Part shown: piece by piece, positions 27,101 to 36,500 of the stretch | How positions within the stretch are numbered: position 1 is the stretch's first letter | Layout: the number at the start of each line of letters is the position of its first letter | Assembly: GCF_042432825.1 (NCBI RefSeq) | Contig: NZ_JBHLWN010000105.1 | Coordinates: forward strand, 62,001-126,000 | Reading direction: 5' to 3' | DNA length: 64,000 bases | Origin: Gordoniibacillus chartarius | GTDB lineage: Bacteria > Bacillota > Bacilli > Paenibacillales > NBRC-103111 | Notes under the pieces: model-generated | Databases searched by the model: none | Told to the model about the DNA's origin: nothing | What the model saw: only the letters and a program-made list of their open reading frames with translations | Made by a program: the position numbers and the translations under genes

Positions 27101-30100
27101 CGACGAGCTTCTCCATAGCAGACTGGAAACGGTTCAAATCCAGCTCGCCTTCAAGGATAAATACGCCGGGGATATTGTATCCGGTATGAACGCCGGACAG
27201 CTGGCTTAACACAAACATCCGCTTTTGCGCCGAAGATACCGGATAAAACTGTTGTACCGGAGCCCGAGGAATCGACGACGGCGCCGCCGACGCCTCGGCA
27301 TCGGAGCCGGACATATAAGCGGACAATGCCTCAATGGTCGGCCGTTCGAACAGCACCTTCAGCGGCACATCGGTCTCGCACTGCTTGTTCATGCGCGAGA
27401 CGAGCATCATCGCTTTCAACGAATGACCGCCCAGCGTAAAGAAATTATCGCGGATGCCGACCCGCTCCACACCGAGTACGTCCGACCAAATCGCTGCCAG
27501 CGTCCGCTCCAGCTCGTTTCTTGGCTCCACGAACGCTTCTCCGCCGTTCGGGCCGCCTTCCGGCAAAGGCAGCGCCCGCCGGTCGGTCTTGCCGTTCGGC
27601 GTCAGCGGCAGCTTCGGCAGCTGGATGAAATACGACGGCACCATGTAGTCGGGCAGCGCCGCAAGCACATGCTCGCGCAGCTCGGCCGCGGTCAGCTGCT
27701 CCGCCGCAGCCACATAGGCGCACAAATATTTGCCGCCCTTGCCGTCGTCGTAGGCAAGCACGGCGGCTTCCGTAACCGACGCATGATTGAGCAGGCGCGA
27801 TTCGATTTCGCCGAGCTCGATGCGGTGGCCGCGGATTTTGACCTGATGGTCGATTCGTCCGAGGAACTCGATCTCGCCATCCGGCAGCCAGCGCGCAAGG
27901 TCGCCGGTCCGGTACATTCGCTCGCCGGTACGGAACGGACTTTCCGTAAACTTCTCCGCCGTCAGCTCATCGTTGCCGATATAGCCGCGCCCGACACTGT
28001 CTCCGGCAATATACAGCTCGCCTACGATACCGACCGGCTGCAGCTGCAGACCGTTACTTACGATATGAATGCTCGTATTGGAAATTGGCCGGCCGATCGT
28101 CGGCAGCTCGGCAATGTCCTCCTCTGATGACATCGTCAGCGTCGTTACGACGTGCGTCTCCGAAGGGCCGTAATGATTGTGCAGCGTCACGCCGCGCTCC
28201 CGCAAATACGTACGCAGCCGGTTCGGGACGACAAGCTGTTCGCCCGCTGTAATGATGTGCCGGACACAGGAAGGAAACATATCCACATATTCTTGCTCGT
28301 TGAATACGAATTTCAGAAACGACACCGGCAGGAACAGCACCGGAATTTCCTCTTGTGTGACGTAAGCCGTCAGCTTCTCGACGCTTCGCTTCGTATCGTT
28401 ATCGATGAGATGAAGCGTTCCGCCTGACAGCAAGGTCGAGAATATTTCCTGATAGCAAACGTCGAAAGAGATTGTCGTATATTGTAGTACCTTCCCATTG
28501 TAGGAAACATTTGTTTTCTGAAATTCAAATGCAAGTAAATTTACCAAATTTTTATGTTCGAGCATGACGCCTTTCGGCCGTCCGGTGGTGCCCGACGTAT
28601 AGATGACGTACAGCAGGCTGCCCGAAGCTGCACCGGCATTCGGATTCCGGGCGGACTCCGCGGCGTACAGCTCCGGCTGCAGCAGGAGCAGCTCGCGTTC
28701 TTTACCGGCGATCGTCGATGCTTTCCCGACAAGCTGCAGCTGGGTCAGCAGCAGCTTCGCCCCGCTGTTATCCAGCATATAGGAGGCCCGGTCTTCCGGA
28801 TAGTCCGGATCGATCGGCACGAACGCCCCTCCCGCTTTCAGGACGGCAAGGACGCCGGTCACGTATTCGATTGATCGATCGGCCATGATACCGACCGGCT
28901 GGTCCGGTGCTACCCCATGCCGAATCAGGGCATGAGCCAGCCGGTTCGCATTGTCGTTCAGCTGGCCGTAGGTGACCCGCTGCCCGCCGAATACGACCGC
29001 GACCGCATCCGGCGTCCGGCCGGCTTGCTCCTCAAACCAGCCATGTACCGTTTGATCCGCAGGATAATCGGCCGCCGTATCGTTGAATCGGGCCAGCAGC
29101 TCTTCCTCATGCCCGGTGATAAGGCGCATGGCGCTGACGGCGATGCCCGGATCGGCGACGGCTTGCTCAGCCAGCATCCGCAAATGCCCGCCAAGCGTCT
29201 CCAGCATGGCCGGATCGTAAACGGCCGCGTTGAAATTGAACTTGACGGTAACGTCTTCGCTTGGCAGCACCAGAATATTCATGTCGTAGCTCGTCTGCTC
29301 GAACATGCTGACATCGCTCGCATCGAAGCCGAGCACGTCCTCCGAGCCGCTCTCCGCTACTTCCTTCTCGATCGGATAGTTTTCAAAGACGACGATATGG
29401 TTCAGTAAGTCCTGCTTCAGCGGCGTAACGTTTTGAATTTCGTAAAGCGGCATGTAATCGAAGCGTTCGGAAGCGACCGCAAGCCGCTGCACGGCGGCCG
29501 TCAGCTCGGAGAACGTCTCTGTGCCGGCCGAACGAATGCGGACCGGAATCGTATTAATAAACAAGCCGACCATCGTTTCGATGCCGGGCAGCTCCGAGGG
29601 CCGTCCGGACACGACCGAGCCGAATACGATATCATCCGTATGGTTATAGCGCTGAAGCAGCACGCCCCACAACGTTTGGAACAGCGTGTTCAGCGTCACC
29701 TGGCACTTGCTCGCCAGCTCCTGAAGGCGGCGCGACAAGTCGACGCCGAAGGAAAATTTCAGCTCGGCCTGCTTGTAAAGGCCGCCGGGTGCAGCCCGCT
29801 TCGGCAGCGATGCCGCCTGCTCGTAATCGCCGAGCAGCTCGCGCCAGTAGCCGAGCGCCTCTTCCTTGTTTTGCTTTTCCAGCCACTGGATGTACGTGCT
29901 GTACGGCTGCACCGGAGGCAGCGCCGGCGTCTCGCCGCGCTTCAGGTGACCGTAAATTTTGAACAGCTCGTTGATGATAATGCCGAGACACCAGCCGTCC
30001 ATCAGAATATGGTGGTGGCTCCAAATCATTTCGTACTCGCCTGCGCCCAGCTTGAATACGATCATCCGCGTCGGGATGTCGCGGGACAGGTCGAAGCCTG

Positions 30101-30446
30101 TCTCGCGATCCTTGCGCTTGAACGTTTCGAGGCGCGCCAGCTGCTCGTCCGCCGGCAGCCCGGTCACGTCGACAACCTCGATCTGCAGCGAGCGCTGCTT
30201 GAGGACGACCTGCACGGGGCGCTTGATTTTCTCATACAGGAACGTCGTTCGGAACACATCGTACCGCTCGATGATCCGGTTCATGCTTTGCTCGAACAGA
30301 GCGATATCCAGCTCGCCGCGAATACGGACGGTCATTTGCTCGAAATACGCCCCGCCTGGATGCAGCAAGGTATGGAACAGCATCCCTTCCTGCATCGGGG
30401 ACAAATAATACATGTCCTTCACGTGTTCTTTCTTAAACGATGACAT
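22791..30446 (-). CDS. NRPS subunit 3: modules 9-10 plus a terminal C domain
   Basis: The 2551-residue subunit reads C-A9-T-C-A10-T-C. The N-terminus (MSSFKKEHVKDMYYLSPMQE) closely resembles the tyrocidine TycB acceptor docking element. The first C domain has HHHILMDGW, typical of domains that accept a D-residue donor, fitting the epimerase in the subunit before. Codes: A9 DVQFIAHVVK (Pro) and A10 DAWTIAAICK (Phe, identical to GrsA). Carrier serines are S1009 and S2054. The protein then ends with a full C domain having MHHIVSDGV and no A domain after it, so the Phe-Tyr bond is split between subunits. I start at ATG 30446 because AGAGGTG stands just upstream; an ATG 18 bases earlier lies inside that site. 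A 21-bp gap separates it from subunit 4. Confidence 0.93.
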   Translation of the reverse strand: MSSFKKEHVKDMYYLSPMQEGMLFHTLLHPGGAYFEQMTVRIRGELDIALFEQSMNRIIERYDVFRTTFLYEKIKRPVQVVLKQRSLQIEVVDVTGLPADEQLARLETFKRKDRETGFDLSRDIPTRMIVFKLGAGEYEMIWSHHHILMDGWCLGIIINELFKIYGHLKRGETPALPPVQPYSTYIQWLEKQNKEEALGYWRELLGDYEQAASLPKRAAPGGLYKQAELKFSFGVDLSRRLQELASKCQVTLNTLFQTLWGVLLQRYNHTDDIVFGSVVSGRPSELPGIETMVGLFINTIPVRIRSAGTETFSELTAAVQRLAVASERFDYMPLYEIQNVTPLKQDLLNHIVVFENYPIEKEVAESGSEDVLGFDASDVSMFEQTSYDMNILVLPSEDVTVKFNFNAAVYDPAMLETLGGHLRMLAEQAVADPGIAVSAMRLITGHEEELLARFNDTAADYPADQTVHGWFEEQAGRTPDAVAVVFGGQRVTYGQLNDNANRLAHALIRHGVAPDQPVGIMADRSIEYVTGVLAVLKAGGAFVPIDPDYPEDRASYMLDNSGAKLLLTQLQLVGKASTIAGKERELLLLQPELYAAESARNPNAGAASGSLLYVIYTSGTTGRPKGVMLEHKNLVNLLAFEFQKTNVSYNGKVLQYTTISFDVCYQEIFSTLLSGGTLHLIDNDTKRSVEKLTAYVTQEEIPVLFLPVSFLKFVFNEQEYVDMFPSCVRHIITAGEQLVVPNRLRTYLRERGVTLHNHYGPSETHVVTTLTMSSEEDIAELPTIGRPISNTSIHIVSNGLQLQPVGIVGELYIAGDSVGRGYIGNDELTAEKFTESPFRTGERMYRTGDLARWLPDGEIEFLGRIDHQVKIRGHRIELGEIESRLLNHASVTEAAVLAYDDGKGGKYLCAYVAAAEQLTAAELREHVLAALPDYMVPSYFIQLPKLPLTPNGKTDRRALPLPEGGPNGGEAFVEPRNELERTLAAIWSDVLGVERVGIRDNFFTLGGHSLKAMMLVSRMNKQCETDVPLKVLFERPTIEALSAYMSGSDAEASAAPSSIPRAPVQQFYPVSSAQKRMFVLSQLSGVHTGYNIPGVFILEGELDLNRFQSAMEKLVDRHESLRTSFEVVNGEPVQRVHDKVPFSVTVVEATGLQVEPEALAERFIRPFDLTSAPLFRAELVKLAGNRHLFMFDMHHIVADGVSLSIIIGEFTALYRGEVLPQLRIQYKDYAVWQNGTLSSDELSKKEAYWLERFGGEVPLLDLPTDLPRPAVRSFAGHHQSLQLTPELSGQLERLAAKEGATLYMVLLAAYYGLLYKYTGQTDIIVGTPVAGRTHADLEPVVGMFVNTVALRAAPEGGKTFRQLLAEVKQEALQAFDYQDYPYETLLEKLNIPRDLSRNPLFDVLFMVQNMTPAGGEPDGLELTPCTFGNPVSKFDLTMLAEPSETGITLGVEYCTALFREQTIERMLRHFAELLDAIVSAPDAPLAEIAILTESERRELLVSFNAIGAEFSANRSIPQLFDEQAARTPEALAVRMDDRRLSYGELQSESAQLAAVLRRAGVGAETIVGVIMERSVEMVVTILAILKAGGAYVPIDIDYPQERIRYIVQDSGAKLIVTRERERDQVAGLVGDGPQLIAYESVTAHAAADAEDTPLPAVRPTDLAYVIYTSGTTGMPKGTMLEHTGIANLQMYFREHYGIGPGDRIAQFASSSFDASVWEMFMALLTGASLHLVPKDALNDYVSFEAFMNREEITVATLPPTFAVHLEPERLPHVRRLITAGSATTRELVGRWLGRAAYVNAYGPTETTICATACEVTEQLLESPGSVPIGGPLPNTSVYIVNRDGQLQPVGVPGELCVGGVGLARGYLHRPELTAEKFVANPFVSGERMYRTGDLARWLPDGHIEYMGRIDHQVKIRGYRIELGEIEASMLKHPELTEAIAIAHRDERGDAYLCAYYTAETALDAADLREHLSALLPSFMLPSHLIRLERMPLTSNGKIDRTALKKPAELGLDGSAAYEEPRTPTERTLAEMWSELLGVPQVGRNDDFFRLGGHSLKAMSLVAKVVQSFGVKLELSALFERTTLAALASAIDGGDREPLPAIEPLPLQPHYEVSPAQRRMFIMHQYESGGTGYNMPGAMVVEGELDPDRLEDAFRAIIKRHEAFRTTFTTVGGEPVQVIHDDVPFEMAFRDAGGRDIDTLLREFVQPFELEQAPLLRVGLIALDRSRHLLLIDMHHIVSDGVTMSVLIGELAELYAGRELPELKVQYKDFAAWQNRLFASPAFERMEAFWSGQFAGGAPQLALPTDFPRPNKRSFQGDSITFHAGAELRRQLHRVREETGATLFMLLLAAYNVLLAKYAGQDDIVVGTPAAGRPHAELEGVVGMFVNTLALRNYPRAELTFADFVADLKARTLAAFEHQDYPLEQLVAKLELHRDLSRNPLFDTVFSMQNIQGRNDSDDLLNGLSFTPYEAGSTIAKFDLTLSAIEEDEGIRFCFEYATSLFRRDTADRLATDLLKVLEAVANDPNVRIADIVLIEAGQLDNVLGDNVQFHF

Positions 30447-30450
30447 TTCG

Positions 30451-30457
30451 CACCTCT
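30451..30457 (-). promoter_or_regulatory. Ribosome binding site deciding the start of NRPS subunit 3
   Basis: AGAGGTG on the minus strand directly precedes the ATG at 30444-30446. The upstream in-frame ATG (30464) has no such site and would place the SD inside the coding region. Confidence 0.65.
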
Positions 30458-30507
30458 TTTGCAAGTATGGCCGTTCCGAGCCTCGACGGTGTTGCCGCTC
30501 GTCCCCG

Positions 30508-33500
30508 TCAGTTCAACTTCTCTTCCAGCAAATCAAAAATATCGTCCATCTCGTCCATCGTCATACCCTTCGAGGAAATGTCGCTCGGCGTCAGCTCGGC
30601 ATCGCCGCGCCCTGTGCAGTGGGCGATCACTTGCTCCAGCTTGCTCCGGTAAACCGACATAAACCGCTCCAGCGACGGCTGCGTGAATTCCAGGCTGTTG
30701 TAGTCGCAGGTCATAAGCAGCCGTCCGTCTTCAACGATGCCGGAGACGTTCCAGGCATAGCTGTTTTCCGCCTCCGGGCTGACCGGCGATCCGTTATTGT
30801 AATCGGACATGCCGAAGGTCGGGTTCGTAACGTCTCCGTCGATCTGACCCAAGTAGTTGAAGCAAATATCCGGCTTGAGGTCAAAGCGCAATCCGGCCGG
30901 CTTCAGCTCCGCGGGGGTCAAATATTTCAAAATGTCGTATCCGATCCCTTTGTTCGGAACGGCGCGCAGCTGCTCTTTCGTCTCCTTGATTTGGCGCGAT
31001 AGAGCCGCTTCGCTGCCGCCCTCTGCCTGCCGGAAGGCGGTCATGTCGAGGACGACCGGGTACTGCGACGTAAACCAGCCGACCGTGCGGGAAATGTCCA
31101 AGGCTTCGGCGATCTGCTCGCGTCCGTGCGACTCCAGGTTGATGCACACGTGATCGAGCCCCGCCCATTCCTGGACCGCAAGTCCGAGTGACGTCAGCAG
31201 CAAATCGTTGATTTCCGTATTGTAGGCGCGGCCCGCCTGCTTCAGGAGCAGCTCCGTCTCCGCTTCGGACAGCTCGAACTGCGCTTTGCGCAGATCGGTA
31301 AAGCGGCCCCGTCCCTCCTGCCCGCCATCGCGCGGCAGCGGCTTCGCACCGAGCGACTCCAGCTCGCGCCAATAGTCGGCCTCGCGCAGCAGCAGCGGGC
31401 TCGACGCGTAATTCTGCAGCTGCTGCGACCAGTAGACGAACGAATCCGACTTCAGCGGAAGCGCGACCCGCTCTCCGGCGGCCGCTTGGCCATAGGCGGT
31501 CTCAAGATCTTCGAGAATAACCCGCCAAGAAACCGCGTCAATAATGAGATGATGCGCGATCATCAGCAAATGGTCGCCGCCGCTGGTACGGTAATGAACG
31601 GTAACAAACAGCGGCCCTTCGGCCAGATCGATTGAGCTTTGCCGCTTCTGAGCATGGCGGGTTAACGCCAGCCGGTCATCGGCCTCGCCGGTCAAATTAA
31701 TAAAATCATATGCATAAGACGTTCCGTCGTCTGGTCCGCGGTTGTATGCCGTTACGGCGCCGTCCGGGCCCGTCCGGAAGACGAAGCGCAGCGCATCGTG
31801 ATGACGGACGATTGCGTCAAACGCGGCGCGTACGGCTTCCGCCTTCATCGGCTGAGGGCTGTACAGCATGACCGACTGGTTCCAATGATGCGCCTCCGTG
31901 AAGCGCTGCTCGAAGAACCAGTGCTGAATCGGCGTCAGTATGGCCTCTCCGTTTACCGGAGCTTGGTCGATGGAGCGCGAAGCGGCTTTCAGACGAGGCG
32001 CCAGCTCGCCGACCGTCGGATATTGGAACAGCTCCTTCATCTCCAGCTTCAAGCCGTGTGCGGCCAGTCTGGCCGCGACTTGAATCGCCTTGATCGAATC
32101 GCCGCCAAGCGCGAAGAAATTGTCCTCTGCCCCGACCTGTGCGGCGCCTAGCACTTCCTGCCAAATATCGGAGAGAAGCTGCTCGCGGATCGATTGCGGT
32201 GCAACGTAGGCGGCCCCGGTGGCAACGCCGACAGTCGGCTCGGGCAGCGCTTTGCGGTCGATTTTGCCGTTCGACGTCAGCGGGATGCGCTCCAGCTGAA
32301 CGAAATGCGCGGGGACCATGTAATCCGGCAGCGAGCCTCGCGCAAATTCGCGCAGCTCCTGCACGGTGAGCTCGCTCTCCGCTACAAAGTAAGCGCACAG
32401 CGATTTGCCGCCTCCGGCATCGTCGCGGGCGATGACCGTCGTTTCGCGGATGCGGTCGTGGCTGAGCAGCACCGTCTCGATTTCGCCGAGCTCGATGCGG
32501 TGGCCGCGGATTTTGACCTGATGGTCGATGCGTCCCAGGTACTCCATCTCTCCGCTGGCCATGCGGCGGGCCAAGTCGCCGGACCGGTACAGCCGCTCCT
32601 CCGGATTGTACGGATTCTGCACGAAACGGGCGGCCGTCAGCTCTTCGCGGTTCAAGTAGCCGCGGGCGACGCCGTCGCCGCCGACGTACAGCTCGCCGGT
32701 GACGCCGACCGGCACCAGCTGTCCCCGCGCATCGAAAATGTAGCACGTCAGCGTCGGGATCGGCTTACCGATGTTGGAAACGTTAGTCTCGATCTCGAGC
32801 TCCGTAATTTCTTTATACGTGACATGCACGGTCGTTTCCGTAATGCCGTACATGTTGATCAGCTTCGTCTGCGGATACTTGCCGCGATAAGGCTTCAGCA
32901 TGACCGGATTGAGCGCCTCGCCGCCGAAGATCACGTAGCGGACGGCAAGCTCGCTGTCCTGGCGCTGCATCTCCTCATGGATGAGAGCGTAAAACGCCGT
33001 AGGCGTTTGGTTCAGTACGGTGACCTTCTCCCGGCGCAGCAAATCGGCGAAATCCTGCGGATTTTGCGCGACATGGCGCGGTACGACGACGACCTGCCCG
33101 CCGTACAGCAGAGCGCCGTACATTTCCCACACGGAGAAGTCGAAGCAGTACGAATGGAACAGCGTCCACACGTCGCCCTCGTTAAAATCAAACTGCAGCC
33201 GATCGTTCACCAGCAGGCGAACGACGTTGCGGTGCGTGATCATGACACCCTTCGGACGGCCTGTCGTACCGGAGGTGAAAATAATATAAGCGAGATCGTT
33301 CGGCTCGTTGACGTGTGCGGGATTGCTTGTATCTCCCTGAAACAGCGCCGGATTGTCGAGCTCGAGCACGACGCCGCCGCTACCGCCGGCAAGGCCGGTA
33401 TGCTCGGAAGCGGTCAGCAGCGCCTTCGGCGCGCTGTCCTCCAGCGTAAAGCGGATCCGGTCTTCCGGATAAGCCGGGTCGATCGGCACGTACGCACCGC

Positions 33501-36500
33501 CGGCCTTAAGGACGGCAAGCATCGCGACGACAATGTCCGCGGAGCGGTCCAGTAGCAGCGCGACGAGATCGTCGCGGCCGACCCCGGCTTGCTCGCGGAG
33601 CTTGTGCGCAAGTACGTTGGCGCGTTCATTCAGCTCGCGATATGTCAGCCGCACGGCATCGAACGATACGGCGATCCGGTCCGGCATCAGCTCCGACTGC
33701 CGCTCGAACAGCGAGACGATCGTCTCGTCTTGAGGGAAGCCGGCCTTCGTATCGTTGTAGCCGCTCAGCAGCATGCTCTTCTCGGTTTCATCCAGCATGT
33801 CAAGCTCGGCCAAGCGCCGTTCGGGGGCAGCGGCGATCGCTTGCAGCAGCTGAACGTAGTGGCGGCCGAGACGCTCTGCCGTCTCCGCACCGTACAAAGC
33901 GGTCGCATACTCGATGCTGAACAGGAAGCCATCATCCCGTTCGATGACGCCGAATGTCAAATCGAATTTGGCGATGTTATTGTTTTGCGGGAAAGCGGAC
34001 AGCTTCAAAGCGTCCAGCGATAGCTCCGCTTTCTCCATATTTTGCATCAGGAACATCGTATCGAACATCGGATTCCGGCTCATATCGCGGGCGAGGCCCA
34101 GCTTCTGCACCAGCTCCTCGAACGGATAGTCCTGACGGCCGAATGCGTCGAGACAATGCTGCTTGACGGCCGCCAAATAGTCACGGAACGCCAGCTCCGG
34201 CTGCGGCTGCGACCGAAGGGCAAGCGTGCCGACGAACATGCCCGCCATGTCGCGCACATCGTCGTGGCTGCGGCCGGCGATCGGCGTGCCGACGACGAAG
34301 TCTTCCTGGCCGGTGTATTTGGAAAGTAGTACGTTATAGGCTGCGAAGAGCAGCATGAACAGCGTAGCGCCTTGCTCGGCGGCAAGCTTGCGAAGCTGCG
34401 AAGCGAGCTGAGCGTCAGCCGTAAATTCGTGCCGGGCCCCTTCGAACGACCGGACCATCGGGCGCGGGTAGTCCGTCGGCATATCGACGGCAGGCACACC
34501 GTCCGCATACAAGCCGAGCCAATAAGCCTCCTGCTCCTTCAGCCGCTCCGCATAGTCGGCTCCGGCCTGCCATACGGCATAATCCTTATATTGGATGCGC
34601 AGCTCCGGCAGCGGCTCGCCGGCATAGATCGCCGCCATATCGCGGATCAATACGCCGATGGATACGCCGTCCGCGATAATGTGATGCAGGTCGATCAGCA
34701 GCACATGCTTCTGCTCGCCGAGCCGGACGAGACCGGCACGTACAAGAGGAGCGCGTCCCAAGTCAAACGGACGGATGAATTCGCCGATGAGACGCTCCGC
34801 GCCGCTTTCGTCCGCCGCTTCCATCAGCTCCAGCTCGAGCTCGGCCGTCGGATGGATGCGCTGCACCGGCTCCTCGCCGAGCAGCTCGAACGACGTGCGC
34901 AGCGGCTCATGGCGCTCGATCAATTTGCGCAGCGCATCGCCAAGCCGCTCGATATCAAGCGGCCCTTCGAGCAGCATCGCATCCGGCATGTTATACGCCG
35001 TCCCGGCGTTCTCAAACCGGGAAATGACGAACATGCGCCGTTGACCGGACGACAGAGGATACGTGTCGCGCGGCTCGGCGGGCTCAATCGATGCGAAGCC
35101 GCCGGCTTCCTCCGGCTCCCCTTCTATATAACGGGCAATGTCCCGAATCGTCGGACGGTCGAACAGCACTTTCAGCGACACGTCGATTTGCAGCTCTTTC
35201 TGCAGGCGGGTGACGAGCGTCATCGCCCGAAGCGAATGCCCGCCCAATTCGAAGAAGTGGTCGGTCGCCCCGACCGCGTCGACCTGCAGCACCTCCTGCC
35301 AAATCGGCTGCAGCTTCGCTTCGAGCAGCGTAGCCGGCGCGGCATATTCACGCTGTGCCGCCAGTGCCCCCTCCGGCTTGGGCAGCGCCTTGCGGTCGAC
35401 CTTGCCGTTCGCCGTCAGCGGCAGCCGATCCAGCTTCACAAACCATGCAGGGATCATGTAAGCCGGAAGGTCGGCGGCAAGCGAAGAGCGCAGCTCGGCT
35501 TCATCGACACGTTCGCCAGCTCCGGTTACATACGCGCACAGCTGCTTCGACCCGCTCCCGTCCACGATCGCGACAACAACCGCTTCTTTCACGGAAGCCG
35601 TCTTGCGCAGCGCCGCTTCGATCTCGCCGAGCTCGATCCGGTAGCCGCGAATTTTGACCTGGTGGTCGATCCGTTCGACGAACTCGATTTCACCGTCCGC
35701 CGTCCAGCGCGCCACGTCGCCTGTCCGGTATAAGCGTTCGCCTTCCTTGTAAGGATGCGGAACGAACGCGGCCTCCGTCAGCTCCGGGCGGTTCAAATAG
35801 CCGCGGGCAAGACCTGCCCCGGAGATGCACAGCTCGCCTGCCGCTCCAACCGGCTGCAGACGCATATCGGCGCCGACAATCCATACCTCCGTGTTGGCGA
35901 TCGGCCGGCCGATCGTGAAGGACTCGCGCTGCTCGGCGTGACGCAGGAACGTCGTAATGACGCTGCTCTCCGTCGGACCGTACTCGTTCACGAGCTCAAG
36001 ACCGGGATGGATGTCGCGCGCCGCAGCGACAACGCCCTCGGTAATGCTTTCCCCGCCAAGCGTTACCACTTTGAGCGTTTGCGCCTCCTCCGGCGTAATG
36101 GCGTCCAGAATCGCCTGGAACATTGCCGGAACCGTACTGACATGCGTGATACGCTCAGCCGCAATGAGCCGCTTCAGCGCGATCGGATCTTTCGCCTCCT
36201 CGTCCTTCGCGAACACGACGGCCGCGCCCGACAGCAGCGGCGTAAAGAACGTGCTGACGAAAGCGTCGAAGGCAAACGATAAGAAGACGAGTGTGCGGTC
36301 ACCCGGTCCGAAGCCGTACTCTTTCCGCCGCCACAGCAGAGTGTTAGCGATGCTGCGGTGCTCAATCATTACGCCCTTCGGCTTGCCGGTCGTTCCCGAC
36401 GTATAGATGATGTAGGCCAAATCCCCCGGCTGCGCATTTGAAACCAGCTCCGACGCGTCGGCTGCAAAGGACTGCTCGCTGCCGAGATCGATGACCGGCA

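Noticed and set aside
31560..31620. Epimerase of module 8 inactive because HHxxxDG reads HHLIIDA
   Set aside because: Only the final Gly is changed to Ala; the two His and the Asp remain and the other epimerase motifs are intact. The D-accepting C domain in the next subunit also supports activity.
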